Below, piece after piece: positions 37,409 to 46,154 of a stretch of DNA of 64,000 nt. Under the pieces are notes generated by a model. That model had not been told where the DNA came from, searched no databases, and was given only the letters and a program-made list of their open reading frames with translations. The first letter of the stretch is position 1. Each line of letters begins with the position of its first letter. Position numbers and translations under genes: made by a program. Location: contig NZ_JFKE01000007.1 in assembly GCF_000647975.1 (NCBI RefSeq), positions 120,959 through 184,958 on the forward strand, in the 5' to 3' direction. Source of the DNA: Actibacterium mucosum KCTC 23349. Lineage in GTDB: Bacteria > Pseudomonadota > Alphaproteobacteria > Rhodobacterales > Rhodobacteraceae.

Positions 37409-37935
37409 CTTGGGTACCTCTGAGTAAACGGGTTAGGCGAACCATGGGTGGCTTGCTGCAGTGTAAACGCATCATGCAACGTTTTATTCCCTGACCCGTA
37501 ATTTTTTACCTGTGCGGATTTAAAAGCCCCCCTGTGCAAGCCCCCCAGTTGAAAGCATGGGGTGATCTTCCTCTAGGCAGGACGCTAATTGTTTCAAGTT
37601 TGCTTCGGTTTTGCGTCACCCTCATGTGATAGCAGAAGGTCACCAACGTGGGATTTGCGCCGAATGTCACGTGGTGGTGATTTTTTGCACGGCAAATCGT
37701 GCTTGGTCATTCGGTATCGGATCGGCCCGTCAAGTTCAGGAAAAAACAACTTAAAAACAGAAGTTTAGGTGCGCTTCGCCATTGCCGCACTGCAGCGAAT
37801 ATGCACCTGGTTTCACGTTTTCTCGACATGCTTTGAGCGATTGCCCAAATGCAGATCCCCTCACGTTTTGTTCAGGTGTGTCCAGCCCGATGATGCGGCA
37901 TCGAGTGGCCACGTACTTCAAAACGGATCACGAAA
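37409..37935. other. Long 5' region of the porin gene, divergent from the TPR gene
   Basis: A 527-bp stretch with no gene. It contains an extended imperfect inverted repeat at 37767-37808 (listed separately), a short inverted repeat GCACG...CGTGC at 37687-37702, and two C-runs (AAGCCCCCC) near 37530-37550. The A/T-rich blocks (GATTTTTTG, AAAAAACAAC) may include the porin promoter. The length suggests a long, perhaps regulated, 5' untranslated leader. Confidence 0.5.
37767..37808 (+). promoter_or_regulatory. Stem-loop in the porin upstream region
   Basis: AGGTGC (37767-37772) pairs with GCACCT (37803-37808), and TTCGC (37775-37779) with GCGAA (37795-37799), forming a stem with a small internal bulge and a 15-base loop. 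It lies about 130 bases before the porin ATG. It could be a leader-RNA structure or the core of a small RNA. Confidence 0.45.
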
Positions 37936-39030
37936 ATGACCAAAAAATCTATCGTCAGCCTTAGCGCGCTGGCGGCGGCACTGTCCGCAACGATGGTCGC
38001 TCCCGCGTTTGCCGAGGGCACATCGATCAAGTCCAAAACAGGCAAGTCCGAGGTCGTATTCTACGGCCAGATCAACCGCGGTATCCTGTTCGCCGACAAC
38101 GGCACCGAAGACGAAGTGTTCTTTGTCGACAACGACAACAGCTCGACCCGTTTCGGGTTCGAGGCCAAACACTCGGCCGGAGCATTGTCTTTCGGTGCCA
38201 AGCTGGAGCTGCAGGTTGAATCGAACTCGACCGGTGGCGGTATCGACTTCGGCAACACCAATGGCAGCTTGGGCATCTCGGAACGTGTTGCCGACCTGTA
38301 TGTCAGCGGCGCATTCGGTAAAATCTTCCTGGGTCAGGGCAGCTCGGCCTCGGACGGCTCTTCCGAGGCTGACCTCTCGGGCACCGGCGTTGTGGCCTAT
38401 TCCGGTATCGGCGATCTGGCCGGCACGCTGAGCTTCAACAACTCGGGCGGTTTTGGCGTCACTGTTGGCGACGTGTTCTCGAACTTTGACGGTTTGGGCC
38501 GCAATGACCGCCTGCGCTACGAGTCCCCCTCGTTTGGCGGCTTCACCTTCGGCGCGTCGATTGCGTCTGATGACGCGTTTGACATCGCTGCAAACTGGGC
38601 TGGCGAGTTCGACGGCTTCGAAGTTGCCGCCGCGGCCAGCTATGTCGACCCGGGCGATGCTTCGGGCGTCGACGAGCAGTACAGCGCCTCGGCCTCGATC
38701 CTGCTGGATAACGGTCTGAACTTTACCGTTGCCGGGGGCGAGCAAGAGCTTGCTGCCGGTGGTCCGAACCCGACCTTTGGCTATGTCAAAGCCGGTTATC
38801 AGGCGGACATCTTCTCGGTCGGGAAAACCGCGTTCTCGGTTGACTACTACGAAGGTGACGACGTTGGTTTCGCCGGTACGGAATCGACCTCGTACGGTAT
38901 CGCTGCTGTTCAGAAATTCGACGATCTGGGGCTGGAGGCATACGCTGCTTTCCGCAACTACGAGTTCGACAGCGCAGCGAATGACGATGATCTGACAGCA
39001 GTTCTGCTTGGTGCACGGCTGAAATTCTGA
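37936..39030 (+). CDS. Outer-membrane porin
   Basis: A 364-residue trimeric-type beta-barrel porin. The signal peptide (about residues 1-26, cleavage AFA-E) is followed by a mature chain rich in Gly, Asp and Asn with alternating hydrophobic strands (VVFYGQINRGILF, STRFGFEAKH). It ends in a C-terminal Phe (ARLKF), needed for BAM-mediated insertion. The segment GNTNGSLGISERVADLYVSGAFGKIFLGQGS is typical of Rhodobacteraceae general porins. Few Arg or Lys and many Asp suggest a cation-selective pore, by composition only. The stop overlaps the next gene's start (TGATG), so the two form an operon. Confidence 0.93.
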   Translation: MTKKSIVSLSALAAALSATMVAPAFAEGTSIKSKTGKSEVVFYGQINRGILFADNGTEDEVFFVDNDNSSTRFGFEAKHSAGALSFGAKLELQVESNSTGGGIDFGNTNGSLGISERVADLYVSGAFGKIFLGQGSSASDGSSEADLSGTGVVAYSGIGDLAGTLSFNNSGGFGVTVGDVFSNFDGLGRNDRLRYESPSFGGFTFGASIASDDAFDIAANWAGEFDGFEVAAAASYVDPGDASGVDEQYSASASILLDNGLNFTVAGGEQELAAGGPNPTFGYVKAGYQADIFSVGKTAFSVDYYEGDDVGFAGTESTSYGIAAVQKFDDLGLEAYAAFRNYEFDSAANDDDLTAVLLGARLKF

Positions 39031-39353
39031 TGTCAGTACGTACCTTTCCCAAGGTGCGTGGTGCGGTAAGGGGTTTGCCCCTTGCCGCGCTTGCACTGCT
39101 TGCCGCCTGCGACGGATATGAGCCCAAGGCCTTTGTGGTGAATTCCGAGATCGATCCCAATGCACCGGGGTTCTTTTCCGGCTCTCAAGGCGCTGTAACG
39201 GTGTTTGACAGCACATCCGCCGGAACCGGAACCGGTCTTGCATTGGGTGCCGCAAACGGAGGCGTCACCGAAGAGCGGATCTTGCTGCCAGACGGACGCA
39301 TCAAGATCAGACGCATCATTGTCGAAGAAGAAATTGTAAAGCCCGGCGCATAA
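39030..39353 (+). CDS. Small lipoprotein downstream of porin
   Basis: A 107-residue protein with a basic start and a lipobox LLAAC (Cys27), predicted to be lipid-modified and anchored in the membrane. The mature part is low in conserved motifs: a Gly/Thr-rich stretch (SAGTGTGLALGAANGG) and a basic-acidic C-terminus (IKIRRIIVEEEIV). Its ATG overlaps the porin stop codon (TGATG), indicating translational coupling. I do not recognise a named family; a role linked with the porin or outer-membrane stability is possible. A terminator hairpin overlaps its stop codon. Confidence 0.72.
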   Translation: MSVRTFPKVRGAVRGLPLAALALLAACDGYEPKAFVVNSEIDPNAPGFFSGSQGAVTVFDSTSAGTGTGLALGAANGGVTEERILLPDGRIKIRRIIVEEEIVKPGA

Positions 39354-39368
39354 AGCACCGGGCTTTGC
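39338..39368 (+). terminator. Terminator hairpin overlapping the lipoprotein stop
   Basis: A perfect 9-bp stem AAAGCCCGG/CCGGGCTTT (39338-39346 with 39358-39366) with an 11-base loop contains the TAA stop in its loop. The run of T is short. It may also serve the convergent purB end 26 bp away. Confidence 0.7.
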
Positions 39369-39391
39369 TCATGTCACAGTGGGGCGTTCGA

Positions 39392-40696
39392 CTACGCGCC
39401 GAACACCCGCGCAAAGATCGCGTCGACATTCTTGGTATGATAGCCAAGGTCGAATTTTTCGTTGATCTCCTCTTCGGACAACGCGGCGCGAACCTCGTCA
39501 TCGGCCAGAAGCTCCTCGCGGAAATCGGTGCGGTGATCCCAGACCTTCATCGCGTTGCGCTGCACAAGCCGATAGGCATCCTCGCGGCTGACACCAGCCT
39601 GGGTCAGCGCCAGCAGCACCCGCTGGCTCATCACAAGACCGGGGAATTTGTTCATGTTTTCCAACATGTTTTCGGGATAGACCAGCAGCTTGTCGATTAC
39701 GCCGGTAAGGCGGGCAAGGGCGAAATCCAGCGTGATGGTGGTGTCGGGACCGATATTACGTTCCACCGACGAATGGCTGATGTCGCGTTCGTGCCAAAGC
39801 GCGACGTTTTCCATCGCCGGAACCACGGCCATGCGCACCAATCGCGCGAGGCCGGTCAGGTTTTCGGTCAGCACCGGGTTTTTCTTATGCGGCATGGCTG
39901 AGGAGCCTTTTTGGCCCATCGAGAAAAACTCTGCCGCTTCCAATACTTCGGTGCGCTGCATATGGCGTATCTCGACCGCGATGTTTTCGACCGAACTGGC
40001 GACCACACCGAGGGCCGCGAAAAACGCGGCATGGCGGTCGCGGGGGATCACCTGTGTGGAGATCGGTTCGGGTTTCAGGCCCAGTTGCGCGCACACATGC
40101 TCTTCGACCTTGGGGTCGATATTGGCGAACGTGCCAACAGCACCCGAAATCGCCCCGGTTGCAACCTCGTCGCGTGCCACGCGCAGACGGGCCAGGTTAC
40201 GATCCATCTCGGCGTAGAAGCGCGCAAAGGTCAGCCCCATGGTGGTGGGCTCGGCATGAATGCCGTGGCTGCGGCCGATGCGGATCGTGTCCTTATGCTC
40301 CAGCGCGCGGCGTTTCAGGGCGGCCAGCAGGCCTTCCATATCGGTGATCAGGATGTCGGCGGCACGCACCAATTGCACGTTAAAGCAGGTGTCCAGAACG
40401 TCCGAACTTGTCATGCCCTGATGAACGAAGCGCGCCTCGTCATTGCCGATGATCTCGGCCAGGTGGGTCAGGAAAGCGATAACGTCATGCTTGGTGACGG
40501 CTTCGATCTCGTCAATGCGGGCGACGTCGAACTCAACGTCCTTTGCTTTCCAGACAGCTTGGGCATTTTCCTTGGGGATCACGCCCAGTTCTGCCTGTGC
40601 GTCGCAGGCATGGGCCTCGATCTCGTACCAGATGCGGAACTTGGTTTCGGGGCTCCAGATGGCCACCATTTCTGGGCGGGAGTAACGAGGGATCAT
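39392..40696 (-). CDS. purB: Adenylosuccinate lyase
   Basis: Purine-biosynthesis enzyme of 434 residues that cleaves SAICAR and adenylosuccinate. The fumarase/aspartase superfamily marks are the region TSSDVLDTC (with the catalytic His nearby in VHQGMTSSD), RSHGIHAEPTTMG and the flexible-loop signature GSSAMPHKKNP with its catalytic Ser. The longer frame upstream (19 codons) is non-coding; MIPRYSRPEM starts the protein in homologues, and AAGG lies before the ATG. A terminator of the neighbouring hydrolase-OsmC gene lies upstream. It converges on the porin-lipoprotein pair. Confidence 0.96.
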   Translation of the reverse strand: MIPRYSRPEMVAIWSPETKFRIWYEIEAHACDAQAELGVIPKENAQAVWKAKDVEFDVARIDEIEAVTKHDVIAFLTHLAEIIGNDEARFVHQGMTSSDVLDTCFNVQLVRAADILITDMEGLLAALKRRALEHKDTIRIGRSHGIHAEPTTMGLTFARFYAEMDRNLARLRVARDEVATGAISGAVGTFANIDPKVEEHVCAQLGLKPEPISTQVIPRDRHAAFFAALGVVASSVENIAVEIRHMQRTEVLEAAEFFSMGQKGSSAMPHKKNPVLTENLTGLARLVRMAVVPAMENVALWHERDISHSSVERNIGPDTTITLDFALARLTGVIDKLLVYPENMLENMNKFPGLVMSQRVLLALTQAGVSREDAYRLVQRNAMKVWDHRTDFREELLADDEVRAALSEEEINEKFDLGYHTKNVDAIFARVFGA

Positions 40697-40758
40697 GCAG
40701 CAGACCTTGGGGTTTTTGAGAATACGCGCGCTTTCTAGCGGGGCCGGACCCAAAAGGA

Positions 40759-40780
40759 AAGCCGCCCCGGGGGGCGGCTT
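40759..40780 (-). terminator. Terminator after the hydrolase-OsmC gene
   Basis: A 9-bp GC-rich stem (AAGCCGCCC/GGGCGGCTT) with a 4-base loop is located about 60 bp beyond the stop of the minus-strand hydrolase-OsmC gene, followed on that strand by a T-rich CCTTTTGG. It also lies 63 bp upstream of purB. Confidence 0.7.
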
Positions 40781-40838
40781 GCGGCTTTGACGCTCGGGGG
40801 CGGGGCCCCGAGCGGTGGGGGCGCGTCGATGGATGGGG

Positions 40839-42044
40839 TTACCCCACCAGCCGGGTTTCGACCTGCGAGGATTTCTCCAACGTTTGGTGGACCGGGCAAC
40901 GGTCGGCGATTTCCATCAGGCGGGCGCGTTGGGTTTCGTCCAGCGGACCGGCCAGGCAGATTTCACGAACGAAGCGGTCGATCTTGTTTGACCCGTGCTC
41001 GGCATCCTGCGCGTGCACCTTGTCGTGGTTCACGTCGACGCGCACATTGGTCAGGGGCCAACCTTTGCGGCGGGCATACATGCGGATTGTCATTGATGTG
41101 CACGTGCCAAGCCCGGCCGCGAGGAACCCATAGGGCGACATGCCCTTGTTGGTGCCGCCATAGGCCAGGGGCTCGTCCGCCAGAAGGTGGTGATATGGGC
41201 CGTTTTGCACGTCCTGCAGGAAGCCCGCGGCGTCAGCCTCGGTCACGCGCACGATGCCTTCGGGCGCCCCGGGGGGCGGCGAAGGCGGCGAGAGGTCGAG
41301 ATACCGTCCGGCCCAGGCCGCGATCACATTGGCAGCGTATTCTGCATCCTCGGGGCGGCTGACCAGATGGTCTGCATCGTCAAGCGTGACAAAGCTTTTG
41401 GGATGACGGGCCGCCGCGAAGATCTGCGTGGCGTTTTCGATCCCGACAATGGTGTCGCGCGGGGCGTGCAGAACCAGCAGCGCGGCTTTCAGCCCGGCAA
41501 TGTCGCCATCGAGATTCGCGGCCGAGACGTCTTCGAGAAATCCTTTGCCAATGCGCAGCGGTTTTCCGGCCAGCGTTACATTCAGCGTACCATCTGGTTG
41601 CAATTGCGGATCAGAAAAATTGTGGGTGACATGTTCGGGGTCATAGGGGGCGCCGATCGTTACAACAGCCCCGACACCCTCAATCCGCCGCGCGGCTGCC
41701 AGCACCGCCGCACCGCCCAGAGAATGGCCGATCAAGAGGCCCGGCGCCATGCCACGGCTGGTCAGAAAGGCGGCTGCGGCCTCCAGGTCCTGAACGTTGC
41801 TGGTAAAAGTCGTGTTCTCGAACTCGCCACCCGAATGGCCCAGCCCGGTAAAATCGAACCGCAGAACGGCGATGCCCATTGCGGACAAACGTTGTGCGAT
41901 CCGGCGCGCGGCCTGAATATCTTTGCCGCAGGTAAAGCAATGGGCAAACAGCGCCGTTGCGATATGGGGGGCGGTGGGCATGTCCAGCCGTGCGGCCAGT
42001 TTCTCGCCTGAATGCCCGGGGAAAGTTACTTTTTGCGTGCTCAT
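40839..42044 (-). CDS. Bifunctional alpha/beta hydrolase - OsmC family protein
   Basis: A 401-residue fusion. Residues 1-255 are an alpha/beta hydrolase: HCFTCGKD near the oxyanion region, the nucleophile elbow GHSLGG, FDFTGLGHSGG, the acid in VLHAPRDTIVG and the His in DDADHLV. Residues about 265-401 are an OsmC/Ohr-like domain with its redox Cys in GTCTSMTIRMYA and CPVHQT, which reduces organic hydroperoxides. Both halves look complete. Such fusions occur in proteobacteria; a combined role in lipid-peroxide or ester metabolism is inferred. The ATG at 42044 is the natural N-terminus of the hydrolase; 121 codons upstream are spurious. Confidence 0.88.
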   Translation of the reverse strand: MSTQKVTFPGHSGEKLAARLDMPTAPHIATALFAHCFTCGKDIQAARRIAQRLSAMGIAVLRFDFTGLGHSGGEFENTTFTSNVQDLEAAAAFLTSRGMAPGLLIGHSLGGAAVLAAARRIEGVGAVVTIGAPYDPEHVTHNFSDPQLQPDGTLNVTLAGKPLRIGKGFLEDVSAANLDGDIAGLKAALLVLHAPRDTIVGIENATQIFAAARHPKSFVTLDDADHLVSRPEDAEYAANVIAAWAGRYLDLSPPSPPPGAPEGIVRVTEADAAGFLQDVQNGPYHHLLADEPLAYGGTNKGMSPYGFLAAGLGTCTSMTIRMYARRKGWPLTNVRVDVNHDKVHAQDAEHGSNKIDRFVREICLAGPLDETQRARLMEIADRCPVHQTLEKSSQVETRLVG

Positions 42045-42172
42045 GCCCGTTGTCCTGCAATCATTCTTGTCCGATGGTGAGCATTCGAACCCCGCGTCGC
42101 AAGGTGCAGGGCCCCGAGTTAACGCGTTGGTGATGTGGCGCGACGGTTTCGTGCAGAGGCAGGCAAAGCAGG

Positions 42173-43036
42173 ATGTGGCAACTAATCGTGCGGACAGGGT
42201 TGATCCTTGTCTTGATGGCAATTGGCGGAGGGTTCCTTGGCGCGGTTCACCCTGTGGGGGACTCGCTTGCTGCCTTTCGGATGCCGTTATGTGTGACCGC
42301 GGGGGTGCTGCTTCTGCTGACATGCCGCAGGGTCTGGATCCTGCGCATAGGCGTGCCGCTGAGCGTTGCGTGCGCTTGGTCTGCTTTGCCTTATTTCGCC
42401 GGCGCAAGCCTTATGGGGCAGCCGGTTTTGCGAATTTACCAGAAGAACATGCTGTGGAACGCCCAAGACCGCAGCGCGTTGTTCGCAGATTTTGTGTCCA
42501 GCGGTGCCGATGTGTTGACATTACAAGAGGTTAACGCGCGAAACCTCGCGTCGCTAGAGGTGCTGAAAGATCGGTTTCCGCATCAGCTGCACTGCGATTT
42601 TCGATTTGTCGGTGGTACGATGGTGATGTCGCGTTTGCCCATTGTGCAAACATTGCCGTGCAGTGACGGCATGTCCGCCGCGCAGGTGCAAACACCGGCC
42701 GGGCCGGTTTGGGTAATCGCCCTGCATGTCAGTTGGCCCTATCCGCATCCGCAACAAGCTCACGTATTGCGTTTGATGTCCGCTGTTGCACAGGTCGAAG
42801 GGCCGGTTGTGGTGGCAGGTGACTTTAACATGGCCCCATGGGGGCGTCAGATTGGGCGGTTATTTCAACAACTGAATGTCAGCCGCATAACCCCCGCACG
42901 CGGAACCTATGCGTTGTTCGGGTTTGTTCCGTTGCCGTTGGATCATGTCCACAGCACATTGTCGGGTGAATTGGTCTCGGTCAGGCCGAAAATGGGGGCA
43001 GATCATCGCGGTCTGCTGGTGGACATCGGACAATGA
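42173..43036 (+). CDS. Membrane-anchored endonuclease/exonuclease/phosphatase (EEP) family protein
   Basis: A 287-residue protein. Three hydrophobic segments occupy the first ~75 residues, followed by an EEP (DNase I-like) domain: VRIYQKNMLWN, DVLTLQEVN (metal Glu), IALHVSWPYPHP, VVAGDFNMAPWG (catalytic Asp/Asn) and the C-terminal GADHRGLLVDI (His). These residues suggest a metal-dependent phosphoesterase facing one side of the inner membrane; the substrate is unknown. It starts a three-gene operon, overlapping the HDOD gene by 4 bp. Two rather different alternative starts exist, but ATG 42173 is preceded by AGGCAAAGCAGG. Confidence 0.82.
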   Translation: MWQLIVRTGLILVLMAIGGGFLGAVHPVGDSLAAFRMPLCVTAGVLLLLTCRRVWILRIGVPLSVACAWSALPYFAGASLMGQPVLRIYQKNMLWNAQDRSALFADFVSSGADVLTLQEVNARNLASLEVLKDRFPHQLHCDFRFVGGTMVMSRLPIVQTLPCSDGMSAAQVQTPAGPVWVIALHVSWPYPHPQQAHVLRLMSAVAQVEGPVVVAGDFNMAPWGRQIGRLFQQLNVSRITPARGTYALFGFVPLPLDHVHSTLSGELVSVRPKMGADHRGLLVDIGQ

Positions 43037-43812
43037 CCGAAAACACGCCCAATTGGTTGAACACGCAGTTGCCCGAGCTTCCATGGGCTGCAAAGTTGCC
43101 GGGAACGCGGCTGGTGGCCGATCGGGATTGGCTGAGGGTTTCTGACAGTTTCGCGGCGCAGTTGGCAGAAAAAGAGCGTCTGTTGCAGGATGTTCCAGAG
43201 CGTGTCACTGCCATGACTTCTGCGGCCCGGGCTGCATGCGGCGAACTGTTGGATACCGTTCTGCGCACGCTTGAATACGCCGACGACTATACCGTCTCGC
43301 TGCCGACCGTTTCGCGCCCCGATGGCGGGGTAGTTCAGATTAATCGGGATGCGCCGATGGAAACGTTGGCCCGGCTTTGCCAAGAGGATTTCTGCATTCT
43401 TCAACGTGGTCCGGATCAAGATCAATACCATCTCGTCGCGGCATCGCTTTGCTTTCCCGCCGGATGGCGACTGGAAGAGAAATTGGGGCAACCTCTGCAA
43501 ACAATCCACGCGCCGGTGTCATCCTATACCGGCGACGTTGCACGCCGTGTTGGGCGGCTGTTTGACGGTGTGCAAGACGGTAAAATGATGGAGCGGGCAA
43601 ACCTGTTGCCCTATGCAGATCCGTCCCTGTTCCATCCGGAAAAAATAGCGGGGGACGCACGCTTCCTACGCTGCGAGCGTCAGGTGATCCGGCGGCTCCC
43701 GCAATCGGGTGCGGTGGTGTTTTCCATTCATACCTATCTTGTTCGTCAAGACGATCTGAGCCAAGACATGCAAACACGACTTGCGGATTATCTGAGGGAC
43801 AAGCGAGAATGA
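43033..43812 (+). CDS. Haem-dependent oxidative N-demethylase family protein (DUF3445)
   Basis: A 259-residue protein of the DUF3445/HDOD family. Seen are the region LPELPWAAKLPGTRLVADRDW at the start, the core LARLCQEDFCILQRG, and FPAGWRLEEKLGQPLQTIHAPVSSYTGDVARRVGRLFD, plus IHTYLVRQDDLSQ at the end. These match the family as I know it, in which haem-containing members oxidatively demethylate N-methylated substrates with release of formaldehyde. The natural substrate is unknown here. It sits between an EEP protein and a SAM methyltransferase (both overlapping by 4 bp), suggesting a methyl-group pathway. Confidence 0.82.
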   Translation: MTENTPNWLNTQLPELPWAAKLPGTRLVADRDWLRVSDSFAAQLAEKERLLQDVPERVTAMTSAARAACGELLDTVLRTLEYADDYTVSLPTVSRPDGGVVQINRDAPMETLARLCQEDFCILQRGPDQDQYHLVAASLCFPAGWRLEEKLGQPLQTIHAPVSSYTGDVARRVGRLFDGVQDGKMMERANLLPYADPSLFHPEKIAGDARFLRCERQVIRRLPQSGAVVFSIHTYLVRQDDLSQDMQTRLADYLRDKRE

Positions 43813-45017
43813 ACAAGGTGCAGGATCAGTACGAGGCCTACCCTTACCCGGCGCGCGACCCCAGGGACGAGGCACAGCGGTTGATCACCGGATCGCCATC
43901 GCATCCGTTAGAGCTGGATCACTTCTTATTCGCTGGAAAACGGGACTGGTCCAAGCCGTTGCGGATTCTATCTGCGGGCGGCGGCACGGGCGATGGGCTG
44001 ATTCAATTGACCACGCTTTTGCAAGCTGCCGGGCGCCCGTATCAGGCCACCTATGTCGACCTGTCCACGGCCGCCCGCGAGATCGCCGAGGCGCGTGCCG
44101 CAGTCCGTAAGCTGGACAATATCACCTTTGTAACGGGCAGCCTGTTGGATGCGCCGTCGTTAGGACAATTTGACTATATTGACTGCTGTGGTGTGTTGCA
44201 CCACTTGCCCGAACCGCAAGCTGGATTTGATGCGTTGTCGGCCGCGTTGGCGCCTGACGGAGGCATGGGGTTGATGGTTTACGCGCCTTATGGGCGCAGC
44301 GGCGTGTATCCGTTGCAGCAAGGGTTTGCGGCGCTTTGGCCCGATGACACCCCGTCTGATCGCTTGCGCGCGGCGAAAGAGGTTATGTCGGCATTGCCCA
44401 ATGGCCATCCGTTTAAGTGCAACCCGCATCTGGTGGACCATCTGCAAAGCGATGCAGGGTTCTATGATCTTCTTTTGCACAGCCAGGACCGGTCCTATTC
44501 GGTGACCGAGCTTGACCAAACTTTGCAGGCGGCGGGTCTGAGACTGATCAATTTCACGCAACCGGCGCTTTACGATTTGGCGCGACTGGTGCCGGGCCCG
44601 CAAGCAGAGGGATTGTCACAGGTGGATCGCTGGTCAATCGCTGAGAAACTGCGCGGTACAATCAAAACCCATGTGGCCTATGTGACCCTTGCCAACGGAC
44701 CAGCCACACAGGCACGACCCAGTGATCGGTCGCTGGTGCCGCATCTGAAAGGTGTTCCGGCAAGCAAGCTGGCAGCGCGGGTGACACAGGCCGGTTCCGT
44801 ACCGATCACGCTTGGGGCCGATAAGGTGGTTGAACCATTGGACCGGGCCGCCGCGCCGCTGATTGCGGCCATAGACGGGCGTCGGTCACTGGCCAGCATT
44901 GCGCAGGCCACCGGCGTTGACCCGATCCGGTTTGGCGCGCTTTGGGCCAAGATCGATCACGCTCTTGGCGATTGGGGCCTGTTGCTTTATGCGCGGCCGA
45001 TGGTTGAACGCAAATAA
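43809..45017 (+). CDS. SAM-dependent methyltransferase with C-terminal helical domain
   Basis: A 402-residue protein. Class I methyltransferase motif I is ILSAGGGTGDGLIQL (near residue 52), with motif II-like YVDLSTAAREIA and motif IV FDYIDCCGVLHHL. The C-terminal ~90 residues (from VVEPLDRAAAPLIAAIDGRRSLASI) form a helix-rich domain resembling the PqqD-like or winged-helix type seen at the end of some methyltransferases. The substrate is not known. It overlaps the HDOD gene by 4 bp and ends the operon. The pair of a methyltransferase with an oxidative demethylase suggests opposing or sequential steps on one methylated compound, but the sequence cannot show this. Confidence 0.82.
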   Translation: MNKVQDQYEAYPYPARDPRDEAQRLITGSPSHPLELDHFLFAGKRDWSKPLRILSAGGGTGDGLIQLTTLLQAAGRPYQATYVDLSTAAREIAEARAAVRKLDNITFVTGSLLDAPSLGQFDYIDCCGVLHHLPEPQAGFDALSAALAPDGGMGLMVYAPYGRSGVYPLQQGFAALWPDDTPSDRLRAAKEVMSALPNGHPFKCNPHLVDHLQSDAGFYDLLLHSQDRSYSVTELDQTLQAAGLRLINFTQPALYDLARLVPGPQAEGLSQVDRWSIAEKLRGTIKTHVAYVTLANGPATQARPSDRSLVPHLKGVPASKLAARVTQAGSVPITLGADKVVEPLDRAAAPLIAAIDGRRSLASIAQATGVDPIRFGALWAKIDHALGDWGLLLYARPMVERK

Positions 45018-45049
45018 CCCCGCCGCGCCCAAGATGGAACGCGACGGGG
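45018..45049. terminator. Imperfect GC-rich hairpin after the methyltransferase gene
   Basis: CCCCG-C-CGCG pairs with CGCG-A-CGGGG, a ten-position stem with one mismatch, directly after the methyltransferase stop. No clear T-run. It may end the EEP-HDOD-methyltransferase operon. Confidence 0.4.
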
Positions 45050-45070
45050 CCGACAGAGAAGTCGTAGATA

Positions 45071-45976
45071 TCAGGCCAGGAAGGCCAGCGCCTGTATCAA
45101 TTCGGGGTTCTGCGTGATGCCAAAGCCAACACCGGTCAGGGCCGTGGCGCGTGCGCTGAGGTTTAGGTCCTCGCCGCGAACCAGGTTATAGACCAGCATG
45201 ACGAAGCCAATGGGGAAGGACATCAGCAGCACGACGGTGGTCATCAGGTAGACCACCAACTGCTGACCCGCCCCGATCCGTTCAATCGGTGCTTCGCGCG
45301 AAGGTTCGCTGCCTTCGATCAGGTCGCCGGCAAAGATGCGGCGACGTGCGCGGCGCAGATCTTCTTCGCCGCGTTCGGGATCGATCATGGCCTGGATCAT
45401 GTCCTGCGTTTCCAGCGGGGCGGGATCCATGCGAACAACGTTCATCATCTCGGCATCCAGACGCTCATGCGTGTCGGCCACCTCAAGGTGACTGGCCGCA
45501 AAGGCTTCGTTTGTTGCCGGCAGTTTGAATTCGTCCGATGCAAACAACGTGTCGCTTGCGTGCCAATGCACAAGGCTTGCTTCTTCGGCATTCAACAGGT
45601 GACGCGTCGCGGCATAGCACAGGTCGGTTTTTGCCGCCTGGTTCAGCGAACCGCCGGGGCCATCTTCAACCGTAACCGTCATTACGTCCTGTACGTCTTC
45701 CAGCAGAGCCTCGACCAGTTCTTTGCTGTAGCGCGAACGCGGGGGCCGCGACGCGCGTTCTGCGCGTGCGATTTGTTGTTGTGACACACCAACGCGCACG
45801 ACAACGTCTTCAAGCAGGAAAACAGCGCAGGTATCCGGGGCCAGAGCTGTCTGCTCGAACTCCACATCCATTTCGCCAAACACGTCCTGCAACTCGTTAA
45901 TCAGATCAACATAGTCGACATCCAGCAGGTCATCATACATGACCGTTGCTTGGATCGCTTTTTTAGGATCTGACAT
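45071..45976 (-). CDS. Hypothetical protein with one or two C-terminal membrane segments
   Basis: A 301-residue protein, largely acidic and soluble in its first 230 residues (for example MYDDLLDVDYVDLINELQD). It ends in a hydrophobic segment VYLMTTVVLLMSFPIGFVMLV (about residues 244-265) and an amphipathic tail. No known motif is seen; I do not recognise a family. The charged N-terminal part may fold as a regulatory or peptidoglycan-related domain, but that is speculation. The start at 45976 is preceded by GAGAGATA; the longer frame adds 14 codons without support. It stands alone between the methyltransferase operon and glnA. Confidence 0.62.
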   Translation of the reverse strand: MSDPKKAIQATVMYDDLLDVDYVDLINELQDVFGEMDVEFEQTALAPDTCAVFLLEDVVVRVGVSQQQIARAERASRPPRSRYSKELVEALLEDVQDVMTVTVEDGPGGSLNQAAKTDLCYAATRHLLNAEEASLVHWHASDTLFASDEFKLPATNEAFAASHLEVADTHERLDAEMMNVVRMDPAPLETQDMIQAMIDPERGEEDLRRARRRIFAGDLIEGSEPSREAPIERIGAGQQLVVYLMTTVVLLMSFPIGFVMLVYNLVRGEDLNLSARATALTGVGFGITQNPELIQALAFLA

Positions 45977-46098
45977 TATCTCTCTCCGTCGTTCGGATTT
46001 CACCCGATAAGTGAACAATCCTTTACGATTCTGGCGGGATATAGGTCAGGAATAAGGTAATTTTGCGCGGTTTGGCCGGAGTTTTGCCTTAATCCGGA

Positions 46099-46128
46099 CG
46101 AAAAAGGGCGCCAACGGGGCGCCCTTTT
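46099..46128 (-). terminator. Intrinsic terminator of the glnBA operon
   Basis: A perfect 11-bp stem AAAAGGGCGCC/GGCGCCCTTTT (46102-46112 with 46118-46128) with a 5-base loop is located 27 bp beyond the glnA stop on its strand, followed by T residues. Confidence 0.9.
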
Positions 46129-46154
46129 AAGAGTTTTATGACAATCGCCTACAA

